This document shows, in pieces, positions 35,002 to 45,860 of a stretch of 64,000 nt of DNA. The notes below the pieces were generated by a model that saw nothing but the letters and a program-made list of their open reading frames with translations, was not told the origin of the DNA and did no database searches. Each line of letters opens with the position of its first letter. Position 1 is the stretch's first letter. Origin of the DNA: Mortierella sp. BCC40632 (lineage: Eukaryota; Mortierellomycota; Mortierellomycetes; Mortierellales; Mortierellaceae). The translations under genes and the position numbers were made by a program. The stretch is taken from assembly GCA_011634665.1 (NCBI GenBank), contig WAEK01000008.1, positions 2,500,673 to 2,564,672 of the forward strand, read 5' to 3'.

Positions 35002-38000
35002 TTAAGTCGTTTTCCGTTGGGCTTCAAACTCGGCGAGTACTTCTGGTGCATTCTTGAGAGCTGTCTTTGATATCCATTGTGCTTCTTCATGGGGGTAGCC
35101 TTTCCATAACACAAGGTACTTGAATCCTCGTCCAGCCTTCTTGACATCCAAGATCTTTTCAATCTCGTACTCTTCTTCTCCTTCAATGATTTCAGGTGGG
35201 GGCCCTGCTGGCACTCTATCACTGAATTCTTCTGGAGACTCTTGATGTTGGATCAGCAAGTCAGCGTTGAAGACAGGGTGTAGCTTCATCTGAGGAGGCA
35301 ATTCCAACTTGTATGCATTTTCATGCACTTTCTCGATGATCTTGAAGGGTCCAGCATTGACGGGTCCCAACTTTCTTGAGGGCCTGTTGGAGTGGGCTGC
35401 CAATCGGACATGTTCACTTTTGAGCATGACCATGTCTCCCTACTTCGAAGGTTGCTGGACGGCGCGATTGGTCTGCATGTTTCTTTTTGTCGCCCTTGAG
35501 CCTCCAGGATGGCATCTTTTGCTCTTGAAAGGAAAGAGGACTGTCTTGCAACAAAATCATCCACTGCTGGGACATCAGAGGACGGAGGGGTCACAAGAGA
35601 AGAAGGGACATGTGGGTTGTGACCATAGTTCAGAAAGAATGGTGAGTATCCAGTGGAGGCGTTCTTTGAATTATTGTATGCAAACTCCACGGCAGGAAGG
35701 AAGAGGTCCCAATCATTCTGTTCGTATGAGACAAGTGGTCGCAGCATCTCCTCCAAGGTACGGTTGGCCCTTTCTGTTTGCCCATCTGACTGTGGGTGGA
35801 ACGCCGTTGACATGTTGAGTTTGGTGCCCATCAACTTCATAAGGGCTGTCCAAAACTTGCCCGTGAATCTGGAGTCCCTGTCGGAGACAATATTCTTGGG
35901 CATACCATGGTGCCGGAAGACTTCATTGAAAAATATTCGAGCGACGTCGGCGGCGGTGTCTGTGGTTTTCGAGGGACAGAAGTGGACTTGCTTGGAAGGT
36001 TTATCCACAAAGACAGTAATCGCATCGAAACCCCGAGCCGTTTTAGGGAGTTTGACAATAAAGTCCATCGAGACAGTGTCCCATTTTTGGCTAGGGATTG
36101 CTAGAGGCGTAAACAGTCCAGCGGGAGCTTTGAGCGAGGGCTTATTCCGTTGGCAGGCGTCACAGGAGGTCACATAACGTTTGGCGTCTCTTGCCATTCG
36201 GGGCCAGTAGAATGATCTTCGCAATAGGTCATACGTCTTGTCGAACCCAAGGTGTCCTGAAAGAGGTGCGTCATGAGTGTCATGGAGTAGATCGGCTTTG
36301 ATGTTAGCTCCTTTCGGTATGCAGAGCAAGATCTTTTCATCATGGTTGATCCAAAGCAGGTCATCAAAGATAAAATAACGTTTGTTTGGACTTCCCTCCC
36401 GGCAGCTTTCATAGAGTGACCCAAGAGCAGAGTCTGTGGGATAACTCTCTATCAGGCGCTGCCGTAAACCTGGGTCAAGCTGTACTGCTCTGGTCTTCAT
36501 GGAGTTGATCTGGGTAGTGTCCTGTTCCTTGTGATCAGGTCTCCTGGAGAGAGCATCAGGGACAATGTTGTCTTTGCCGGCTTTGTATTTGAAGGTAAAG
36601 TCATATTCTTGCAGTAGTTCCATCCATCGTGCTTGCCGTCGAGTAAGGTTTGGCTGGGTAGGAAAGTGTTGCAGTGTTGCGTGGTCCGTGAACACAATAA
36701 AATGAGAGCCGTCCAGATAGTACCTCCATGTTTTTAGGGCGTGCACGACAGCCAGCATTTCTTGCTCGTGTGTAGGGTAGTTCCTCTCTGCTGGGTTCAA
36801 CTTTCGCGAGATGAAGGCGACTGGTCTTGATGTGCCGTGGTGATCTGTCTGAAATAAAACAGCGCCAACTGCGAAACCAGAGGCGTCTGCTTCAACAGCG
36901 GTGGCAAAAGCAGGATCAAAAATACGGAGGACAGGGGCGCTGGTGACAGCACGTTTCAGAGAATCAAATGCTGCCTGTTGTTCTTTGTTCCATTCAAACC
37001 TCGCAGTTGAACCTAGCAGAGCAGTAATAGGGAGGGCGATATCAGTAAAGTGGTCAATATACTGGTGGTAAAACTGGGCAAGGCCCAAAAACTGCATCAC
37101 ATGGTGTTGGCTAGTCGGGGTTGGCCATTCTCGGATAGCTTTGACGAGGCCAGCGTTGGTCTTTAACCCATCCTTTGAAATGACATGGCCAAGGAACTCT
37201 GTCTCTTCCTGCATGAATGAATACTTCGAACGCTTGGCATAGAGCTTGTTTTTGCGGAGGAGTTCCAAGACTTGTCGCAAGTGATCCAAGTGTTGTTCTT
37301 CGTTGTCCGAGTATATCAGGATGTCATCCAAATAAACGACTAAGCACACATCCAGCAATGGCTCTAATGCTTTACGCATCATGGCTGAGAAGGCGGCAGG
37401 GGCATTCGTGAGACCAAAGGGTACGACATTAAATTCGTAGTGGCCATATCTTGTTCTAAATGCAGTCTTGTGTCTGTCATCTGGATGGATAGGCATCTGG
37501 TGGTATCCAGACATTAAGTCTAGCTTTGTGAAACAACGAGCAGTTCGAAATCGGTCAATTAGTTCATCAAATCTGGGTAGTGGGTGCCTGTTCTTTTTCG
37601 TGATCCTGTTCAGCCCGCGGTAGTCGACACACATCCGGAGATCGCCTTCTTTTTTCTTGACAAAAAGTACTGGTGCTCCAAATGGCGATGTACTTGGCGA
37701 GATGAATCCTTTTTTCAGTAGCACCCCCAATTGTTTCCGGAGCTCATCAAGTTCAGCGATAGAGAGACGTATAACTGGTCTCACAGGAGGATCGGCGTGT
37801 GGGTCAATTTCAATTCGCATGCTGTCTTCTCTATCGGGCGGGAGTCCGTCTGGCAATTCCAATGGGAACACGTCAGGATATTCATCTTCTACAATTTTTC
37901 TGACTGGCTCTTGAAGTGGTGAGGGCGGTGGTTTAGGTGGATCGGTGCGGACCTTGACCATGAAGATAGAGCATTCAGGATCAGATGCAATAACGGTGGC

Positions 38001-38153
38001 GAAACAGATAGCAGATAGTAGAATATCGGATCGACTAGATTGGAAGCCACGGCATGTCCAATGAATAGCAGAGCCATTGTGTTCAAAGTGAAGGTCATTC
38101 GATTGCCAGTTGACACGAGGATTGATGCGAGTCAACCACGGTTTTCCCAAAAT
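35002..38153 (-). pseudogene. pol: pol of gypsy element 2 (RT-RNase H-integrase-chromodomain)
   Basis: A long frame of about 954 codons (38,150 to 35,286) runs from the end of the protease (GKPWLTRINPRVNW) through RT, RNase H and integrase. RT shows [20 protein letters not shown] and catalytic YLDDILIYS. RNase H shows EADASGFAVGAVLF and FTDHATLQHFP. Integrase has CDACQRN, then VSMDFIVKLP, SDRDSRFTG and FHPQSDGQTERANRTLEEML, with D, D and E all present. Near 35,440-35,490 the frame shifts. The chromodomain continues in another frame (35,433 to 35,002: YEIEKILDVKKAGRGFKYLV, LWKGYPHEEAQW). It is better preserved than element 1. Confidence 0.92.
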
Positions 38154-38159
38154 AAGATC

Positions 38160-38420
38160 TTATTTGTCGAGAGGGTATACCAGGGCTGAAAGGCATTCTT
38201 TATAGTCACCTCGTTCGACTGTGATCGAAGCAGTGGAGTTGCAAAGAGTCCGTGAACCATTTGGCAATACAACAGGGATGGAAACACCTTCTTGGAGTGA
38301 GACGTTGTTCGCTTTGCAAAAGTAAGAGCTGATTACATCCCCTTCAGCTCCACCATCAATGAGGATCTTGGCTGGACGACCGTTCACGGCGCAAATAAAG
38401 TCAACAGAGTGCGCTCATTC
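38160..38420 (-). pseudogene. Aspartic protease of gypsy element 2, cut by a stop codon
   Basis: Frame NGRPAKILIDGGAEGDVISS … VVLPNGS … ALVYPLDK ends at a TAA (38,158-38,160) and is followed in the same frame by DLILGKPWL. Element 1 has Tyr at this position (QKYDIILGKPWL), so this is a single nonsense change between protease and RT. The active-site motif reads D-G-G-A in both elements. Confidence 0.88.
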
Positions 38421-38662
38421 TTGTATTTTGTAGCGAATGTGTGCAGCTTGAGTAGCCTAGGTTGTTTCTTGGTTGGTGGATGCGTTGAAGCGAGGGTTTC
38501 TGGGAAGGCAGGGGGAAGGATAGAGGGTGAAGGAGGACATGAAATGGTACGATGAGATGATGGGAACAGAGAGGGTGGAGGAGGAGGGGGGTGTTTGTTT
38601 GAGGGGGTGTCGCGCAGGGTAAGCTCACTTTTGCTTCTGAATGGGATGAGAAAAAAACAACT

Positions 38663-39736
38663 TTATTCAGAGAGCTTTTGTGAAATGCCCTGTGTCTCCA
38701 GGGGACGGGCAATAGGGAGTTTGGCGAGGCTGGTCTGGATCGCAGGTCGCCTTAGACTTTTTCCCTGCTCGGCGGTGTCGGTGGTGGGGGAAGTACTAGT
38801 CTCGATGCTATTGATAGTGCGGGCGCGGCACTCGCTGGCTCGATGGCTGACACGGCGGCAACGAAAGCATGCACCAATTCGTCTAAGCTTTTCTCGTTCG
38901 GTATCAGTAAGCTTGGTAAGGTTCTGCTGCACGGCATTTACTTCAGTTGACTTGCCGAGATATTGGGCTACGGCCTTGGCGATAAGTCGAATGTTGTCTA
39001 CTTCCATAGGCTCGGTAGGGGGCAGGGACTCGACGTTGCTGCTTGGGCGATTCACAGGGACGAAGGGCTGTTTCTTTTGTTTGGCCGCTCTTTGGAGGAT
39101 GCGGTCCACTCGTTCGGCAACCGTGATTGCTTCAGTCCATGTAGATTGGTTTGAGATCTCCACTTGAACTTGGGTGTCTTTGGCAAGGCCCGTGATGTAG
39201 TACTCTCGGAGCATGTCTTCAGAGGGAGAGTCGAGCTGGGCAGCCAAATCTCGGAACTTGTTGGTGTACTTCGTAACTTCTTCACCTTCTGGCTGTCTGA
39301 GTTCTAGGAGTTGAGTAAGGACTAAGCGTTCATGATCGGTTGGTCGAAATTCGGAAGTAAATTGCTTTATAAACTCGACCCAAGTGGTGTCATTGGTTAT
39401 CTTTGATAGTTCACACCAACGAACTGCGGGGCCATCAAGATAGTTGATGGCTATCTCGGTAAGGCTGTTATCAGGAACACCCATGCTTTTTCCAAATCGA
39501 TCGACTTGAGTTATAAAAGCGCTTGCAAGAAGAGCATCCCTTCCTCCCTTGAATCTTATCGGGACAGGGGCCTTTACGGCGGCGGCGGCAACAGTAGCGG
39601 CAGCGGAGGCGGCAGCAGATGTAGCGGCGGAGGACTGAACGAGATTGAGGAGACGAAGATGGGCCTGGTTGCGTCCTTCCTCTGAGGATAGGTTAAGGCC
39701 GGCGAGGCCATCAATGAGTTGATCGATGGTCGACAT
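38663..39736 (-). CDS. gag: gag of gypsy element 2
   Basis: An intact frame of 357 residues starting MSTIDQLIDGLAGLNLSSEE. The capsid-like region contains FKGGRDALLASAFITQVDRF and ELRQPEGEEVTKYTNKFRDL, as in Ty3/gypsy Gag (retrotrans_gag). The C-terminal zinc knuckle is CFRCRRVSHRASEC (about 38,830-38,870). It forms virus-like particles around the element RNA. The ATG lies about 125 bp inside the 5' LTR. It has diverged well beyond the gag of element 1 although both elements share the primer-binding site and pol layout. Confidence 0.88.
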   Translation of the reverse strand: MSTIDQLIDGLAGLNLSSEEGRNQAHLRLLNLVQSSAATSAAASAAATVAAAAVKAPVPIRFKGGRDALLASAFITQVDRFGKSMGVPDNSLTEIAINYLDGPAVRWCELSKITNDTTWVEFIKQFTSEFRPTDHERLVLTQLLELRQPEGEEVTKYTNKFRDLAAQLDSPSEDMLREYYITGLAKDTQVQVEISNQSTWTEAITVAERVDRILQRAAKQKKQPFVPVNRPSSNVESLPPTEPMEVDNIRLIAKAVAQYLGKSTEVNAVQQNLTKLTDTEREKLRRIGACFRCRRVSHRASECRARTINSIETSTSPTTDTAEQGKSLRRPAIQTSLAKLPIARPLETQGISQKLSE

Positions 39737-39861
39737 AAGGAATCAATGGAAGTGGAAGGCAGGGAGAAAAAAAAAATCAGGGGGTCAAAGTGTCTGAGGG
39801 GAATAATCTTGGGGGTGCGGGGAGTCTGGGTCGGTGGAGTCGAGGAAACCTTTGCTACCAA

Positions 39862-40023
39862 TGCAATAGAAAAGGCGATCGTGGAAGTCGGAGTAAGTCT
39901 CCTTTATTAAGGATAGTGAGGGAAGGGTATTTATACAGGTTGAGGGACTATTTGGGGGCGCGGATAGTGGCGCGCCACTATGTTGTACAGAGGTAGGCGC
40001 AGCAATGTGGCTGTCCTATTTCA
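39862..40023 (-). repeat. 5' LTR of gypsy element 2
   Basis: 162 bp; promoter-bearing LTR for the minus-strand element. Primer-binding site at about 39,848-39,860. Confidence 0.95.
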
Positions 40024-41877
40024 CCTCTTATCTTTCCGTGTGGAGATGATGGGTTTCATCTTGGGATTTACACCAGAGATGGAATTGATGAAATCACGGA
40101 GATGATGTACTACTCCTATCGTTTTCATTATCGAGTGAACGACTCTGGAGGAGAGCTTCTGTTTCGGGCAAGGCGACTGAGCCAGCAGTTGATCTGCGAT
40201 ATGTACGCCTGCATAGAGCTTTCAAGGCTTACGTATTTACGACATAACCAGGCGCAATTGCGTGTTGACAAGTATCATGGTAGGTCAAGGTCCCTTTTAG
40301 TACTGAGCCTACTCAGCGAAAAAAAAACAGCATTGCGAGACTAACGAACATTATTTAATTTCCTTTAATCATTGAAGCGCTAGAGGATGCTGTCCGCGAT
40401 GGAGACACTGATATGAGAGGAAGAGAAACGGCCTGTGTTCTACCATCAACCTTTATCGGTGGACCACGACACATGCGCGCACTGTATCAGGATGCTATGG
40501 CCATTATACGTTCTACTGGAGCCCCAGATTATTTCATTACCATGACTTGCAATCCTAACTGGCCGGAAATAACAAGAGAACTACTTCCAGGACAAACTCC
40601 ATCCGATCGCCCCGATATTGAATGCAGGGTTTTCAACATAAAGCTGAAGAGCTTTCTAAATCGTTTGAAAACTGGAAACTACTTGGGACCCCTCCTTGGC
40701 TTCATCTATACGATCGAGTTTCAGAAGCGTGGAATGCTACATGCCCATATTCTCCTTGTTGTCGAAGAAGAGTACAAGCCAAGGACTCCTGAAATTGTCG
40801 ATCGTTTTGTCTCGGCAGAGATTCCCGATCCAGTCACTCATCCAAAGGCTTACGAGACTGTCACTCGACTTATGATCCATGGGTCGTGTGTCGCCAATAG
40901 CCCTCGAATGAAGTGTACACAGGACGGGGCTTGCAAGTACGGCTACCCAAAGGACTTTCGAGACACAACAGACTGTAATCCATCTGGATACCCTCTCTAC
41001 AGACGACGAGACAATGGACGAACAGTATTCCTTAATGGTACCGAGGTGGACAATAGATGGGTAGTCCCACATAATCTAAAGTTGGCGGCACTATTCAATG
41101 CTCACATTAACGTTGAAGTTTGCACCAGTTTAACAGCAGTGAAATACCTCTTCAAGTATGTTTTCAAAGGGCACGACAGAGCAACTATCGAAATTGGAAG
41201 ACAGCAACCCGAAACAGAGGTCCCACTAAGAGTCGATGAGATCAAACAGTACTTGGACTCACGATATGTATCAGCCTCGGAAGCTTCATGGAGAATATTT
41301 GGCTACAAGATGCACGACGAAAAGCCAGATGTTATCAGAATTGACCTTCATCTCCCAGGTTACCATTCCGTCAGATTCCGCGAAGATGAAGATCCTACAG
41401 TAGTTCTTAAAAGAGCGCGAGGAGAAAAATCAATGCTCACTCAATACTTTGCCTTTTGCGCCGCAAAGCTCTTCGCTCGAGATCCAATCTCGAAAGAATC
41501 CCTTGGGACATACTCAGACTTTCCAAAGGAACATGTCTACATCAGGCTATCAAAACGATGGAAAGAAAGAAAGAAAGGCGATAGCGTTGGTAGAATGTTC
41601 TTTGTCAATCCTAATGCAGGCGAGCTCTTTTACCTCCGCATCCTTCTTCACACCCAGATAGGCGCCACTTCCTTTGAGGATCTTCGTACAGTTGATGGAG
41701 TCGTTCATCCAACGTTCCAGGCAGCATGTTCAGCACTGGGGATGCTTCAAGACGACTCGGAATGGCAAGCATGTTTGACTGAAGCTGCCTCAATTATGAC
41801 GGGAAGCATGCTGCGAGGGATTTTCATAATGATCCTTCTCTTCTGCAGTCCACAATCACCACCAGGACTGTAGCTGC
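40024..41877 (+). pseudogene. Helitron HUH replication-initiator (Rep) domain, intron-containing
   Basis: Continues the Helitron frame: IFPCGDDGFHLGIY, RRLSQQLICDMYACIE, LRVDKYH. Then a 98-bp intron (40,280-40,377; GTAGGT, GACTAAC branch at about 40,339, ATTGAAG) joins to LEDAVRDGDTDMRGRETACV. The HUH pair is H-A-H in KRGMLHAHILLV (about 40,740), binding the metal ion for nicking. The candidate catalytic tyrosines are in VKYLFKYVFKG (about 41,140-41,170). Frame breaks at about 41,820 and 41,890 separate it from the helicase. Confidence 0.92.
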
Positions 41878-41899
41878 AATTCTGTAATCAACTGTCGGA

Positions 41900-43583
41900 T
41901 GACCTGCGACCAAGATCTACTGGTGTAACGGACGAGACAATTTTAGATGACTACGCGACAAGAAGATGCAATTCAGCCTTGAGGTTAATTCAATCAGGAT
42001 TGGGAGTAGTTGGGAAAACATTGGAGGAGTATGGCCTTCCTCTTCCGAACATGGACCTCCCGTTTGACACAGAAGATATTCAACACTGCGATCAAGAAAT
42101 TGATCCTGAAGTCACTTGCAACTCTATTCGTGACAGGGAAGTAATGTTGAATGCAGACCAGCTACACGCTTTTGACCAAATCATGTTCGCCTACGAGAAT
42201 GGACAATCGCGAGCCTTTTTCATCGATGGACCTGCCGGCACTGGAAAGACTTTTGTGTACTCTTTGATCCTGGATGCAGTGCGCTTAAAAGGAGATCGCG
42301 CTATCGCTGTTGCTTCATCAGGAATAGCAGCTCTTTTATTACGAGGCGGCAGGACAGCTCACTCCAGATTCAAGATCCCTATTGATATTCATGAGCATTC
42401 AGTATGCAGCATGGCCCCAGTATCTGCTCAAGGAAAAGATATTATTCAGGCAAAGATCATTGTTTGGGACGAGGCACCAATGGCAAATCGATTTATTATC
42501 GAGGCAGTGGATCGCATGCTACGAGATGTCATGAGGACAAAGGATCGTCGACTTGGATCGATCCCATTTGGAGGAAAGGTGATTGTGTTTGGAGGAGACT
42601 TTAGACAGATCCCTCCTGTCATAAAAAATGGAGGAAGAGAAAAGACTGTCGCCGCTTGCTTCAAACGCTCGCCTCTCTGGAGTCATGTCGAAGTTTTGCG
42701 ACTCAAAACAAACATGAGGCTGCACTGTAACTCTAATGTCGAAAACAGATCAAGCCAAATGCTATTTGCCAACTGGCTATTGGAGTTAGGCGATGGAACC
42801 ATTGAAGGCGAAGATTGTGGAGGTGGATCCAAGCTCATAAGATTGCCAGAGAGTACATTATTGCCACCTCAGTCCATGACAGGCGACCTTATTGACAAAG
42901 TCTATTCTGGCTTGCAAGAGAATCAAGGGAGCTCGGATTACATGTTGCAACGGGCGATCCTTTGTCCAAAGAACACCGATGTGGATGCCTTGAACCAAGA
43001 GGTGTTGAACCGAATGACTACTGAGAAAAGAGTCTATCATTCTGCCGACTTTTTGGTTCCTGAAGATGCGCACATGTCTGCACTCTTTCCAGTCGAGTTT
43101 CTCAACACTGTCAATCCTGGCAGTCTACCACCTCACAGCTTAACTCTTGCTGTAGGGTCACCAATTATGCTGCTCAGAAATCTTGACCCACGGAACGGCC
43201 TTTGCAATGGCACACGACTTTTATGTCGGGGCTTGAGACGATATGTGATAGAGGCGGAGATTCTTACAGGATCACATTGTGGAAAGAGAGTTATGATACC
43301 GAGAATACCTTTGACACCATCAGATCTAAACTTCCCAGTAACGATGAAACAGCTACAGTTCCCAGTTCGTCCATGTTTTGCAATGTCAATCAATAAGGCA
43401 CAAGGGCAGTCATTGCAAACAGTTGGACTTTACTTGCCTGAGCCTGTCTTCGCCCATGGACAGCTCTATGTTGCAATGTCAAGAGCGACAGACTTCGCAC
43501 AGGTGTTCGCATTAGTGAAACAGTCTTCACAAATAGCAGAAGGGGTCACAACAATCAATGTAGTATACCCAGAAATCCTTTAG
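41900..43583 (+). pseudogene. Helitron PIF1-type helicase domain
   Basis: An open frame of about 534 codons from 41,979, fused in the ancestor to the Rep domain upstream. It shows Walker A DGPAGTGKTFVY (42,225-42,260), ASSGIAALLLRGGRTAHSRF, and Walker B VWDEAPM (about 42,465). VFGGDFRQIPPV and the C-terminal SINKAQGQSLQTVGLYLPEP and LYVAMSRATD complete the superfamily 1B helicase core. It would unwind DNA 5' to 3' during rolling-circle transposition. The domain itself is intact; only the link to the nickase is broken. Confidence 0.92.
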
Positions 43584-43592
43584 CAACTTAGG

Positions 43593-43623
43593 TTTTTTTT
43601 TTAAAAAAAAAAAAAAAAAAAAA
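43593..43623. repeat. T10A21 tract before the Helitron 3' hairpin
   Basis: T run switching to A run, with TTAA at the switch, directly downstream of the Helitron stop codon. Confidence 0.9.
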
Positions 43624-43630
43624 CTTACTC

Positions 43631-43661
43631 TAGCGCGGGCGGAGCCGCGCGGGTATGCTAG
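43631..43661 (+). mobile_element. Helitron 3' terminus (hairpin plus CTAG)
   Basis: TAGCGCGG then GCGGA then GCCGCGC forms a short GC hairpin, with CTAG eight bases later and T following. This is the Helitron termination signal (hairpin, CTRR, T). A related terminus is at 46,435-46,466. Confidence 0.88.
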
Positions 43662-44491
43662 TTTTTTCTCAATCATGGATTCCATCCACGGGTTCCTGCG
43701 TCCCTCCTCGGGCCCCCTGAAGAAGCTTGTCCCACAGACATGGACAAATTTGTTGCCTTGCAGAAGACCTCATTATCTCTGGCACAAGACAGCCTTCTCT
43801 CGGCTCAGAATCAGCAAATCAAGAATGCTGATGCTCACCGGAGGCCACACTCATTCAAAGTGGGAGACCAAGTCTTGCTCAGTACGGAAAACATCACAAC
43901 TGCGTATGACTCTAGCCGACCAGCTGCATCACTACAGGCTCGACACTATGGCCCGTTCACACTCCTCGAACAACGAAGCCCGGTCTCCTTCAAGGTCGAG
44001 CTACCCCCTACATTGAAAATACATGACGTATTTCATGTCGACCGTTTTAAACCGTTTGTTCCATCTCCAGAGTCGCTTGGCCGCCGGACTTCACCTCCTC
44101 CAGAACCCGATATCATTGAGGGTAATGAGGAACATGAAGTAGAGGCTATCTTAGCGCACAGGACGACACCCAAAACGAAAAAAAGACAAGTTTTCTTGTC
44201 AAATGGGTCGGGTACGATGCTGCTTCAGATGCCACCTGGGAGCCTCTCAAAAATCTTTCACATTGTGAAGACACCCTTAGACAGTACTGTAAGGATCACG
44301 ACCTGCTTCACTTAATGGGGGAAGGTGTCACAGTATCGACCATCAGCACCCACCCCTTTAACCTTTGAGGTCATGTCCACTCCCACCCCTATAACTTAAA
44401 AGGTCCACCTCACTCACATGTATAAATAATCCCTTCACCTACCACCAATAAAGATCATCTTTTCCTGCAACTCCCTTCTTTGTTTGTGTCA
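43662..44491 (+). mobile_element. Third gypsy element: integrase C-terminus, chromodomain and 3' LTR
   Basis: Starts at the Helitron end with FFLNHGFHPRVPASLLGPPE, the conserved 'FFLNHGYHPR' integrase tail. It continues with VALQKTSLSLAQDSLLSAQ, FKVGDQVLL and LPPTLKIHDVFHVDRFKPFV, then a chromodomain (EVEAILAHR) shifted near 44,190. A purine tract AATGGGGGAAGG precedes an LTR of about 166 bp (44,326-44,491, TGTCACAG … TTTGTGTCA) with TATAAATAAT and CAATAAAG. The 5' part of this element is not found in the window. Confidence 0.88.
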
Positions 44492-44821
44492 TGTCCTATT
44501 AACTCTCCTCTTACTATAGGATCGCGGGCAAGTATCCTCCATCGGCAGATGGAGGAAAAAAGGTTGTGTTATACTTTCCGAAGTGCGCGAGCACTCGGAA
44601 AGGATGAGTTTATTATTTTCGAGCAAGAACAAAAAATCTAGTATAAAAAGGGCGCAATAGGCGCATCCTATTTTCCGTCAGTCTGCAATAAATATCTTTC
44701 CTTGCCCCTTACCTTCCTGTGTCTAAAGGAGAGTCCTGTATTTGTCCATGACAATGACCAGGAATATGAAGGGGAACTCCAGACCATTCTCAGTGATTAT
44801 TCATACAACAATGAAAAAAGA
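44492..44821. other. Possible solo LTR with strong hairpin
   Basis: No gene. CTTTCCGAAGTGC and GCACTCGGAAAG (about 44,573-44,602) form a 12-bp stem with one bulge and a 4-base loop. A TATAAAAAG box (about 44,642) and CAATAAATATC (about 44,686) follow, the promoter and polyadenylation layout of an LTR. Boundaries and a target duplication could not be fixed. Confidence 0.4.
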
Positions 44822-44836
44822 CAAAAAAAAAAAAAA

Positions 44837-44867
<31 letters not shown>

Positions 44868-44945
44868 TAGACAGACAGAAAATCAGACAGACCGATAGAC
44901 AGACAGAAAGACAGACAGACAGATAGACAGACAGACAGACAGAGA
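44822..44945. repeat. GACA tetranucleotide microsatellite
   Basis: About 28 units of GACA with GATA interruptions, preceded by an A15 run. Confidence 0.95.
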
Positions 44946-45251
44946 AAAAAGACGATAGTCTATTGCGTGCCTGCTCCAATTCACTTTTACCAGTTTACAA
45001 GCCATCATTACGTTCCCTCTACTGCGTACCTTCAGATAGATAGAATGACAATAAATGGAATGCTAATAAGTAACGAAGATCTGTATGATTTCGATCTCAA
45101 TCCTCGATGTGTGACAAAACTTACTATATTTCATTTAATCCATGTATGGAATCTCTCACTTTATATGAGGCTGGACCTGCAGTGCCACATCCATTCCTTG
45201 ACCAAAGGTACGTGTCCCTTTCTTTCAATGCGAAGGAATATCTCTAATCGT
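44946..45251. other. No gene recognised
   Basis: AT-rich sequence leading into the 28-bp minisatellite; no credible coding, RNA or terminal repeat seen. Confidence 0.5.
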
Positions 45252-45325
45252 ACACCGCATGGGGTATACCTCACAGTTCACAAGGCGTGGGGTATCTTTT
45301 TGCCTTGCACCGCATGAGGTATACC

Positions 45326-45686
45326 TAGTGTTCTTTAACTCAACTCACCAACCCACGGACTCAACTAAACTCAACTCATGAGTTGAGTTGAGTTCAAACT
45401 TTCTCCCGACTCGTGTAACATGAGTTGAGTGGAGTCGAAGCTTTTTCCGACTCATGAACTCATGAGTTGAGTTGAGTTGAGTTGAAGTGAGTCGACTCGC
45501 TTATAGGGCGTAGATGCCCTGGGTTGAGATGAGTTCAACTTTTCAACTCATGAGTTGAGTTGAGTTGAGTTGAGTTCAAACTTTTCGACTCATGAGTTGA
45601 GTTCATATTTTTCCCAACTCATGTGTGCATGAGTTGAGTTGAGTCGAACCACCAACTCAACTCAACTGGACTCATGGGAAACACTA
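45326..45686. mobile_element. hAT-type MITE filled with GAGTTGAGTT repeats
   Basis: Ends TAGTGTTC … GGAAACACTA, flanked by an exact 8-bp duplication GGTATACC (45,318-45,325 and 45,687-45,694), the duplication length of hAT transposons. The interior is almost entirely ACTCAACTCA/TGAGTTGAGT pentamer-based sequence on both strands. It is non-coding and must have moved with a transposase supplied in trans. Confidence 0.85.
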
Positions 45687-45716
45687 GGTATACCTCTTAA
45701 CTTACACCGCGTGGTG

Positions 45717-45860
45717 TAGTGTTTCTCAAAAAAAGCCCGAGCCAAAAAACTAGTCCCACACAATGTAAAATTTCTCGGTTAAAGCTCACCCGACTCGGCT
45801 CGAAAATTTACATTGTGTGGGACTGACTTTTTTGGCTCGGGCTTTTTTTGAGAAACACTA
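45717..45860. mobile_element. Palindromic hAT-type MITE, 144 bp
   Basis: Long, nearly perfect terminal inverted repeats (TAGTGTTTCTCAAAAAAAGC and its complement, then GGCTCGGG). Further inside, CAGTCCCACACAATGTAAAT-type arms also pair. Flanked by an exact 8-bp duplication GCGTGGTG (45,709-45,716 and 45,861-45,868). It would fold as one hairpin. Confidence 0.95.

Larger units (their letters stand above)
34815..40023 (-). mobile_element. Ty3/gypsy chromodomain retrotransposon nested in the Helitron
   Basis: A 5.21-kb minus-strand element with 162-bp LTRs (34,815-34,976 and 39,862-40,023) that differ at one position (TATTTTG against TATGTTG), and a CCTCT target duplication. On the minus strand the primer-binding site TGGTAGCAAAGG starts two bases inside the 5' LTR. 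The polypurine tract AAGACGGGGAGGA abuts the 3' LTR. Removing the element and one CCTCT restores the Helitron frame across the junction (…YPL to IFPCGDDGFH), so the insertion post-dates the Helitron. Confidence 0.97.
33582..43661 (+). mobile_element. Helitron (rolling-circle transposon), degraded, with a nested gypsy element
   Basis: It encodes Helitron N-terminal motifs, a HUH replication-initiator domain and a PIF1-type helicase, in that order. The 3' end matches the family rule: a GC-rich hairpin (43,633-43,650, GCGCGG pairing with CCGCGC) about 8 bp before CTAG (43,658-43,661), followed by T. The 5' end is not resolved; it lies between the satellite edge (33,581) and about 33,930. The body is interrupted at 34,815-40,023 by gypsy element 2. 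Several frameshifts and stops make it non-autonomous. Confidence 0.9.
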
